Assembly (NCBI RefSeq): GCF_013131805.1
Contig: NZ_JABJRC010000006.1
Coordinates: forward strand, 1 to 64,000
Direction of reading: 5' to 3'
DNA: 64,000 nucleotides
Source of the DNA: Kribbella sandramycini
Lineage (GTDB): Bacteria; Actinomycetota; Actinomycetes; Propionibacteriales; Kribbellaceae
The position numbers and the translations under genes were made by a program. Below the pieces are notes generated by a model that was not told where the DNA came from, did no database searches, and was given only the letters and a program-made list of their open reading frames with translations. Shown one piece after another: positions 58,681 through 64,000 of the stretch. Within the stretch, counting starts at the first letter, position 1. Each line of letters starts with the position of its first letter.

Positions 58681-59741
58681 GCCTGGATCTGACCATGTCC
58701 GGACCGGACCTGACCGAGGCGTTGGTCAACGTTTCTTCGGTCAGCGGCACTGAGGAGTCGCTGGCGGACCAGGTTGAGGCTGCGCTGTCGGCGTACGGGC
58801 ATTTGAAGGTGTTCCGGCATGGGAACACGGTGGTTGCGCGGACCGACCTCGGGCGGGCCGAGCGGATCGTCATCGCGGGGCATCTGGACACGGTGCCGCT
58901 GAACGCCAACCTGCCGGCGCGGCGGGCGGAAGGGCTGATCCACGGGCTGGGCGCGTGTGACATGAAGGGCGGCGTCGCGGTGGGGCTGCGGCTCGCGGCC
59001 ACGCTGGCCGAGCCGAACCGGGACGTCACCTACGTGTTCTACGACTGCGAAGAGGTCGAGTCGGAGCGGAACGGGCTCTTCAAGCTGACCAAGTCGAACC
59101 CGGAGCTGCTCGAAGGCGTCTTCGCGGTGGTGATGGAGCCGTCGAACGCGGTGGTCGAGGCGGGCTGCCAGGGGACGATGCGGATCGAGGTGACCACCCG
59201 CGGCGAGCGGGCGCACTCGGCGCGGTCCTGGATGGGCGTGAACGCGATCCACGTGGCGGGGGAGATCCTCGCGCGGCTGGCGGCGTACGAGCCGCGGCGG
59301 GTGCCGATCGACGGGCTGGAGTACCGCGAGGGGCTGAACGCGGTCGGGATCACCGGCGGGGTCGCGGGCAACGTCGTCCCGGATCTGTGCACGGTGGAGG
59401 TCAACTACCGGTTCGCGCCGAGCCGGAGCGAGGCCGAGGCCGAGGCGCACCTGCGCGAGGTCTTCGCCGGGTACGACGTCGTCGTCACCGACTCGGCGCC
59501 GGGCGGGCTGCCCGGGCTGGAGCGGCCGGCCGCGGCGGCGTTCCTGCAGGTCGTCGGCGGGGAGCCGAAGCCGAAGTTCGGGTGGACGGACGTGGCCCGG
59601 TTCACGCTGCTCGGCGTACCGGCGGTGAACTACGGGCCCGGCGACCCGCTGTACGCGCACAAACAGGATGAATTCGTGCCGGAGGCCGAGATCGAGCTGT
59701 GTGAACAACGGTTGAGGAGTTGGTTGACCGACCCGGCGTGA
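58677..59741 (+). CDS. dapE: Succinyl-diaminopimelate desuccinylase
   Basis: A 354-residue M20-family di-zinc hydrolase that releases succinate from N-succinyl-LL-diaminopimelate in lysine and cell-wall precursor synthesis. GHLDTVPLN carries the first metal His and the catalytic-base-linked Asp, GACDMKGG the bridging Asp, and DCEEVESERNG the Glu-Glu pair. The lid domain has GERAHSARSWMGVNAIH. ATG overlaps the VOC stop (ATGA). In mycobacteria dapD is the adjacent divergent gene; here it is 24 kb away. Confidence 0.94.
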   Translation: MSLDLTMSGPDLTEALVNVSSVSGTEESLADQVEAALSAYGHLKVFRHGNTVVARTDLGRAERIVIAGHLDTVPLNANLPARRAEGLIHGLGACDMKGGVAVGLRLAATLAEPNRDVTYVFYDCEEVESERNGLFKLTKSNPELLEGVFAVVMEPSNAVVEAGCQGTMRIEVTTRGERAHSARSWMGVNAIHVAGEILARLAAYEPRRVPIDGLEYREGLNAVGITGGVAGNVVPDLCTVEVNYRFAPSRSEAEAEAHLREVFAGYDVVVTDSAPGGLPGLERPAAAAFLQVVGGEPKPKFGWTDVARFTLLGVPAVNYGPGDPLYAHKQDEFVPEAEIELCEQRLRSWLTDPA

Positions 59742-59778
59742 ACCGGTGCCGTGCCCGGGTTGGTCCTAACCTGGGGAC

Positions 59779-60651
59779 ATGGCAGACGAACCTTCGACCA
59801 ACCCCGGCCGCCCGATCGGCCACCAGCAGCGCGGGCCGGTGGTGACGCGCCGCAGCCAGGTGCAGAACTCCACCTCCGAGCAGCGGCTGCTGGACAGCCG
59901 CGGCCCGTCCGACTGGGTGCACACCGACCCGTGGCGGGTGCTGCGGATCCAGTCGGAGTTCATCGAGGGGTTCGGCATGCTCGCCGAGCTCGGCGCGGCG
60001 ATCAGCGTGTTCGGCTCGGCGCGGACCAAACCCGACGACCCGATGTACGTCGCCGCCGAGGAGCTCGCCCGGAAGCTGGTCGAGGCCGGGTACGCCGTGA
60101 TCACCGGCGGCGGGCCGGGCGTGATGGAGGCGGCGAACAAGGGCGCCTCCGAGGCCGGCGGCGTGTCGGTCGGGCTCGGGATCGAGCTGCCGTTCGAGAA
60201 CGGGCTGAACGAGTGGGTCGACATCGGGATGAACTTCCGCTACTTCTTCACGCGGAAGACGATGTTCGTGAAGTACGCCCAGGGGTTCGTCGTGATGCCG
60301 GGCGGGTTCGGCACGCTGGACGAGCTGTTCGAGGCGCTCACGCTGGCCCAGACGCGGAAGGTCACGTCGTTCCCGGTCGTGCTGTTCGGGACGTCGTACT
60401 GGGGCGGCCTGGCCGACTGGCTGCGGGAGACGATGCTCGCCGACGGGAAGATCTCGGCGGCCGACCTGGACATGTTCACGATCACCGATTCGGTGGACGA
60501 GGCGGTCAGCTACATCATCAAGGCCGCCGAACTGGCCGACGCCGCCGCCGAGGAAGCCGCGGCCGAGGCCGCGCGGGATGTCGCCGAGGCCGAGAACCCG
60601 GCCGCCCGCGCCCGCCGCGAGTCGCATCGGCTCGGCTCCGACGGCAGCTGA
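59779..60651 (+). CDS. LOG family protein (TIGR00730-type, putative cytokinin riboside phosphohydrolase)
   Basis: A 290-residue Rossmann-like protein. GGGPGVMEAANKGA and PGGFGTLDELFEAL (the PGGxGTxxE motif) define the LOG/lysine-decarboxylase-like fold. An extra N-terminal segment of about 70 residues is found in the actinobacterial TIGR00730 group. LOG proteins release free bases from nucleoside 5'-monophosphates; here the role is unknown. Its mycobacterial counterpart (Rv1205) also lies downstream of dapE. Confidence 0.92.
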   Translation: MADEPSTNPGRPIGHQQRGPVVTRRSQVQNSTSEQRLLDSRGPSDWVHTDPWRVLRIQSEFIEGFGMLAELGAAISVFGSARTKPDDPMYVAAEELARKLVEAGYAVITGGGPGVMEAANKGASEAGGVSVGLGIELPFENGLNEWVDIGMNFRYFFTRKTMFVKYAQGFVVMPGGFGTLDELFEALTLAQTRKVTSFPVVLFGTSYWGGLADWLRETMLADGKISAADLDMFTITDSVDEAVSYIIKAAELADAAAEEAAAEAARDVAEAENPAARARRESHRLGSDGS

Positions 60652-60664
60652 GCACACCGTTCGG

Positions 60665-60693
60665 CCCCCGTTCCGGAGTCGCTGGGACGGGGG
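60665..60693 (+). terminator. Terminator-like hairpin after the LOG gene
   Basis: CCCCCGTTCC / GGGACGGGGG, a 10-base stem with one mismatched pair and a 9-base loop, 13 bases after the stop. A second hairpin (GGCGGGT / ACCCGCC, 60706-60728) follows before the DivIVA gene. Confidence 0.5.
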
Positions 60694-60769
60694 TTGACGG
60701 AAACTGGCGGGTGTGGTGGGGACCCGCCGATTGTGCGGGTGACTGGATGGACATGGCACGATCGGTCCC

Positions 60770-62329
60770 GTGATGTGGTTCTTCGGGTTGATCGTGGTCG
60801 TCTTGATCGGGGCCGTCGCAGTGGTGGCCTCGGGTCGTTGGGGTGCCATGAGCACGGCGTACGACGATCGGCCCGATATGACGGTGCCCGCGCGGCAGGC
60901 CCTGACCTCGACCGAGATCGAGTCGGTCCGGTTCGCCGTCGGCGTCCGCGGCTACCGGATGGACGAGGTGGACACCCTCCTCGAGCGGGTCGCCCGCGAG
61001 GTCGCCGAACGCGACCGCCGGATCGCCGACCTCGAGCGCGCCGTGGCCCCCATCGTCGACGCCCCCGAAGGCGCCGGCTTCACCTCCCGCTACGGCCACA
61101 CCGCCGCCGACTTCGACGACACCGGCACCCAGCAACCCATCCTCGTCGGCGGCAACTTCCCCGCCGACACCCCCCTCACCGCCGAACAACCCGCCGTCCC
61201 CACCAACACCCCAACCGCTTCGGAGCGCCCACCCGCGCAGGCCGCCCAGTCCGCGGACCAGCTGCCCGCCGAGCCCGCGGATCAACTGCCCGCTGAGCCC
61301 TCGGCACCCGCGGCCCCCGAGCCCGAGCCGGTGACCGCCGAGCAGCCCGCCGTCGTCCCACCCCTCCTCGACGACCAGCCCGCCGCCACCCCCGAACAAC
61401 CCCCCGCCCCCGCCACAGCCGCCGCCACCGAATACGAACGCCTCCAAGCCGAAGCCCGAGCCCTGCTAGCCCAAACCGGCAGCCTCCCCACCCTCCAGCC
61501 CCCAACCCCCGACCAGTCCCCCAACACCCAGTCCCACCAGCCCCCCACGCAACCCCCAGCCAACGAGCAGCCCTCAGCCGCCCACCCCCGCTGGCAGCCC
61601 CCCACCGAAGACCCACAGCAGCCCGCGCAACATCCGGCAGGCGAGCAGGTGTCGCAGCAGCTCACCGACGACCAGTCGCGCCAGCAGCCCGCGCAGTACC
61701 CGGTCAACGAGCAGCCCCCGCAGCAGACGAGCGAGCAGCCCGCAGTCGGCCAGCCGCGCTGGCAGGTGCCGGCTGAGGAGCCGCAGCAGCCGGTGAGTGA
61801 GCAGTCGCCGCAGCAGTTCACCGACGACCAGTCGCGCCAGCAGTCCGCGCAGTACCCGGTCAACGAGCAGCCCCCGCAGCAGACGGGCCAGCAGGTGTCG
61901 CAGCAGCTCGCTGATGAGCCGGCGCATCAGCAGCCCGCGCAGCAGGAGGTGGGGGAGCAGGAGGCGCAGGCTTGGTTCCAGGAGGAGCCTCCGCGCGGGG
62001 CGGCTGCTGGGAGTGTGCAGCAGCCGGCGCCTACTCGGCAGAACTATGCGCCTGCGCCGCAGCCGACGCGGCCTGCGCAGCAGAGTGCGCCGGTGCGGCA
62101 GCCGACGGTTGTGCAGCCGCCGCCTTCAGCTCAGCAGCAGGCTGCGACGCAGCCGCAGGCGGCGCCGGTGCCGCATTGGGTGCAGCCGCAGGAGCAGACC
62201 GGCGAGCAGCAGTTGGGGGCGTTCGAGCAGGCTGAGGCGGGGTGGGAGTTCAAGCCCTCCGCCGAGCCGGGAGCTCAAGGACGTCACAGCGCCCCGCCGG
62301 AGCAGACGGCGTATCGCCGACCCAGCTGA
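60770..62329 (+). CDS. DivIVA-domain membrane protein with a Gln/Pro-rich tail
   Basis: A 519-residue protein. An N-terminal membrane helix (FFGLIVVVLIGAVAVVA) precedes a short DivIVA-like coiled-coil segment, VRFAVGVRGYRMDEVDTLLE and then RVAREVAERDRRIADLE. About 380 residues of Pro/Gln/Ala-rich low complexity follow, with a 23-residue unit DDQSRQQ-P/S-AQYPVNEQPP repeated 52 residues apart. Smaller DivIVA proteins at this locus (Rv1209-like) carry only the first part, so the tail is an unusual extension. An ATG one codon inside is the alternative start. Its stop overlaps the 40-codon frame (TGATG). Confidence 0.88.
   Translation: MMWFFGLIVVVLIGAVAVVASGRWGAMSTAYDDRPDMTVPARQALTSTEIESVRFAVGVRGYRMDEVDTLLERVAREVAERDRRIADLERAVAPIVDAPEGAGFTSRYGHTAADFDDTGTQQPILVGGNFPADTPLTAEQPAVPTNTPTASERPPAQAAQSADQLPAEPADQLPAEPSAPAAPEPEPVTAEQPAVVPPLLDDQPAATPEQPPAPATAAATEYERLQAEARALLAQTGSLPTLQPPTPDQSPNTQSHQPPTQPPANEQPSAAHPRWQPPTEDPQQPAQHPAGEQVSQQLTDDQSRQQPAQYPVNEQPPQQTSEQPAVGQPRWQVPAEEPQQPVSEQSPQQFTDDQSRQQSAQYPVNEQPPQQTGQQVSQQLADEPAHQQPAQQEVGEQEAQAWFQEEPPRGAAAGSVQQPAPTRQNYAPAPQPTRPAQQSAPVRQPTVVQPPPSAQQQAATQPQAAPVPHWVQPQEQTGEQQLGAFEQAEAGWEFKPSAEPGAQGRHSAPPEQTAYRRPS
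61661..61885 (+). repeat. Duplicated 69-base unit in the DivIVA tail
   Basis: Copies at 61661-61729 and 61817-61885 differ at only two positions (CTC/TTC and CCC/TCC codons) and are 156 bases apart, encoding the repeated DDQSRQQ-x-AQYPVNEQPPQQT unit. Near identity suggests recent duplication. Confidence 0.8.
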
Positions 62330-62451
62330 TGGCGGAGTGGTGGCACGCATTTTCTGTCGGTGGCTTGGGGTTCACTGACGACATGGTCATCACTGAATGG
62401 GATCCGTCGCGCGAATGGATGAACCGCCTGCTGAACGAGGTCACGGCATGA
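62329..62451 (+). CDS. 40-residue translationally coupled small protein
   Basis: A 40-codon frame MAEWWHAFSVGGLGFTDDMV, then ITEWDPSREWMNRLLNEVTA. Its ATG overlaps the DivIVA stop (TGATG) and its stop overlaps the tag start (ATGA), exact coupling at both ends that argues for real translation. Composition is protein-like, rich in Trp. I do not recognise a family. Confidence 0.5.
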   Translation: MAEWWHAFSVGGLGFTDDMVITEWDPSREWMNRLLNEVTA

Positions 62452-63008
62452 CGGTGATCGGCGCCGACGGGCAGCCGCGTTGCGGCTGGGCGACGTCCGC
62501 TCCGGAGTACGTCGAGTATCACGACAACGAGTGGGGTAAGGAGATCCGCGACGACCGCGCGCTGTTCGAGCGGATGACGCTGGAGGGTTTCCAGTCCGGC
62601 CTGTCCTGGATCACGATCCTGCGCAAACGGGAGAACTTCCGCACCGCGTTCGCGCAGTTCGATCCCGAGCAGATCGCGAAGTACGGCGACGCCGACTTCG
62701 ACCGGCTGATGGCGGACGCCGGTATCGTCCGCAACCGGCTCAAGATCAACGCCACGATCGCCAACGCGCGCGCCCTGCTCGAGCTGGCCGACGGCGAGTT
62801 CACCGACCTGCTGTGGAGCTTCCAGCCCGCGAAACGGAAGGCGCCGAAGACCCTCGGCGACGTCCCGGCGACCACGCCGGAGTCGGTCGCGATGTCGAAG
62901 GCGCTGAAGAAACACGGCTTCGTCTTCGTCGGCCCGACGACGGCGTACGCGCTGATGCAGGCGACCGGGATCGTCAACGATCACCTCGCCACCTGTATCG
63001 CCCGCTGA
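62448..63008 (+). CDS. tag: DNA-3-methyladenine glycosylase I
   Basis: A 186-residue base-excision repair enzyme removing 3-methyladenine. RCGWATSAPEYVEYHDNEWG begins with the zinc Cys and carries the first zinc His; ERMTLEGFQSGLSWITILRK holds the recognition Glu and helix-hairpin-helix part. The end VNDHLATCIAR supplies the last zinc His and Cys. Length matches the family. ATG coupled to the small upstream frame. The same gene order (LOG, DivIVA, tag) is found in mycobacteria. Confidence 0.95.
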   Translation: MTVIGADGQPRCGWATSAPEYVEYHDNEWGKEIRDDRALFERMTLEGFQSGLSWITILRKRENFRTAFAQFDPEQIAKYGDADFDRLMADAGIVRNRLKINATIANARALLELADGEFTDLLWSFQPAKRKAPKTLGDVPATTPESVAMSKALKKHGFVFVGPTTAYALMQATGIVNDHLATCIAR

Positions 63009-63074
63009 CCCTCCCGAGCACCGGAAAATCAGCGGAAAACCGGCCCCGGTCGAGCACTGTTTCAGGCGCGAATC

Positions 63075-63144
63075 GCACGAAATCGTGCAATTCGGATTGA
63101 CTGAAAGACAAACGGCTGAACGAGTTGTGTTCCAGGCACACAAC
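63075..63144. repeat. Two short inverted repeats in an AT-richer tag-echA gap
   Basis: GCACGA-AA-TCGTGC (63075-63088) and GTTGTGT-7 bases-ACACAAC (63124-63144) occur in about 250 bases of unusually AT-rich sequence between the convergent tag and enoyl-CoA hydratase genes. No coding frame here is convincing. Confidence 0.5.
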
Positions 63145-63160
63145 GTGATGAGGTATTCGC

Positions 63161-63227
63161 GGACTCCCCGTCTGTCAGGTGGTTGTCCGGTCGTGACTCG
63201 CCCGACCGGAAAGCGGCCGGGGAGTCC
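63161..63227. ncRNA. Nested stem-loop candidate (structured RNA or terminator)
   Basis: Outer perfect stem GGACTCCCCG / CGGGGAGTCC (10 pairs) and inner perfect stem TCCGGTCG / CGACCGGA (8 pairs, 9-base loop) with asymmetric internal loops of 15 and 7 bases. It ends 30 bases before the enoyl-CoA hydratase stop. Strand and function are undetermined. Confidence 0.4.
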
Positions 63228-63257
63228 ACCAACATGTCCGGGCCCAGCTCACACCGG

Positions 63258-64000
63258 TCAGCGCCCGTGGAAGGTCGGCTTCTCCTTCGCGACGAACGAC
63301 GCGACCGCGTTCTTGTGGTCCTCGGTGTCGCCGGTCAGCTGCATCTTGCCCGCCTCGAACTCCAGCGCCTCGGCCAGCGTGTGCGTCGCGGAGTACGTGA
63401 CCGACTGCCGCACCGACCCGTACGCGACCGTCGGCCCGGCCGCCAGTTTCGCGGCCAGCTCGCCGGCCGTCGCCGCCAGCTCGGCCGCCGGTACGACGGA
63501 CGTCGCGAGCCCGAGCTCGAGCGCCTCGGCCGCCGGCACCGTCCGCGGGAAGTACAGCAGCTCCAGCGCCTTCGCCTGACCGATCAACCGCGGCAGCGTC
63601 CACGAGATCCCGGTGTCGCACGACAGCCCGATCCCGGTGAAGGCCAGGTTGAACCCGGCTGTGTCCGCGACGACGCGCAGATCGCACGCGAACGCCATCG
63701 ACGCGCCGGCGCCCGCCGCGACTCCGTTGACCGCGGCAATGACCGGCTTCGGCATCTCGGCCAGCGCGAGCGCGATCGGCGCGTAGTGATCCGGGACCGT
63801 GCTCCACAGCGCGTCGGTGTCGTTGGCCTGCAACAGGCCGATGTGCTCCTTCAGATCCTGTCCGACGCAGAACGCGCGGCCCGTCCCGGTCAGCACCACG
63901 ACCCGGACGGCGTCGTCCGCCGCTGCGGCCTGCACGGTGTCGCGCAGCAGCACCTTCGTGGCGGTGTCGAGCGAGTTCATCGCGTCGGGCCGGTTCAGGG
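63258..64000 (-). CDS. Enoyl-CoA hydratase/isomerase family protein (5' end beyond the window)
   Basis: Crotonase-fold protein, 247 codons visible; the frame continues past the right edge with LNRPDAMNSLD, the family's usual beginning, so the N-terminus lies outside. Oxyanion-hole segments GRAFCVGQDLKEH and AAVNGVAAGAGASMAFACDL are present. The catalytic region contains LSCDTGISWTLPRLIG, where one position expected to be Glu (near CDTG) is Asp, as in PaaG-like isomerases. It probably hydrates or isomerises an acyl-CoA. Convergent with tag. Confidence 0.9.
   Translation of the reverse strand, partial: LNRPDAMNSLDTATKVLLRDTVQAAAADDAVRVVVLTGTGRAFCVGQDLKEHIGLLQANDTDALWSTVPDHYAPIALALAEMPKPVIAAVNGVAAGAGASMAFACDLRVVADTAGFNLAFTGIGLSCDTGISWTLPRLIGQAKALELLYFPRTVPAAEALELGLATSVVPAAELAATAGELAAKLAAGPTVAYGSVRQSVTYSATHTLAEALEFEAGKMQLTGDTEDHKNAVASFVAKEKPTFHGR

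Noticed and set aside
1..64000. CRISPR arrays, tRNA, rRNA, attachment sites and transposase genes
   Set aside because: Looked for regularly spaced identical repeats, tRNA-like arms and DDE/recombinase motifs; none seen. The only regular array is the 59-base tandem repeat, which has no unique spacers.

Overview
The window is GC-rich DNA from an actinomycete. Supporting signs are GTG and TTG starts, strong third-position GC, mycothiol biosynthesis (mshB), a mycothiol-linked maleylpyruvate-isomerase-type protein, the succinylase lysine route (dapD, dapE), a seven-iron ferredoxin, a DivIVA-type protein and a mycobacterial Sdh1-type succinate dehydrogenase. The gene set recalls Kribbella and other Nocardioidaceae-like soil actinobacteria. 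That placement is inference, because no marker rRNA is present. I found no rRNA, tRNA, CRISPR array, prophage or intact insertion sequence.

Layout. 0-7.4 kb: mixed housekeeping and small genes (acetyltransferase, YchF, SMI1/KNR4 protein, lipoprotein with a zinc-protease motif, methyltransferase, aminoglycoside phosphotransferase-like kinase, LysE-type exporter, DUF5302). 7.5-14.8 kb: a phosphonate locus. A HutC-type GntR regulator is followed by a palindromic operator, an FAD oxidoreductase, a phosphonatase-like HAD hydrolase, a four-gene 2-aminoethylphosphonate-type ABC importer and, in the same run, a cytochrome P450. 14.9-21.8 kb: DedA protein, polysaccharide-deacetylase-like lipoprotein, acyltransferase-like protein, Tat-exported tachylectin-like protein, and a pterin dehydratase, hydrolase and ABC1-kinase cluster. 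21.9-25.7 kb: the succinate dehydrogenase operon with a strong terminator. 25.8-34.6 kb: NUDIX, LuxR-HTH, mshB, flavin reductase, VanW, PemK, GNAT, fdxA, a lysozyme-like protein and dapD.

34.7-58 kb: a block of sugar and nucleoside catabolic genes lying between dapD and dapE, which are neighbours in mycobacteria. It holds three units. (i) A LacI-controlled operon has a secreted propeller-like protein, a nucleoside hydrolase, an ABC importer and a divergent nucleoside-hydrolase-like protein. (ii) A secreted tripeptidyl-aminopeptidase-like hydrolase, a GH92 mannosidase-like enzyme, a DUF2079 membrane protein and a two-component system follow. (iii) A second LacI locus pairs a PfkB kinase and a CBS-less KpsF/GutQ-type isomerase with a divergent ABC importer, and carries twin CG-centred operators. 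56.6-64 kb: a maleylpyruvate-isomerase-like protein, PdxH, a VOC protein, dapE, a LOG protein, DivIVA, a coupled 40-codon frame, tag and a partial enoyl-CoA hydratase.

The best leads are the P450 appended to the phosphonate operon, the kinase/isomerase/importer regulon with its operator pair, the nucleoside-hydrolase operon with an altered metal motif in its second hydrolase, the dapD-dapE split, a 59-base degenerate tandem repeat, and a 106-base element with inverted ends beside the GH92 gene.
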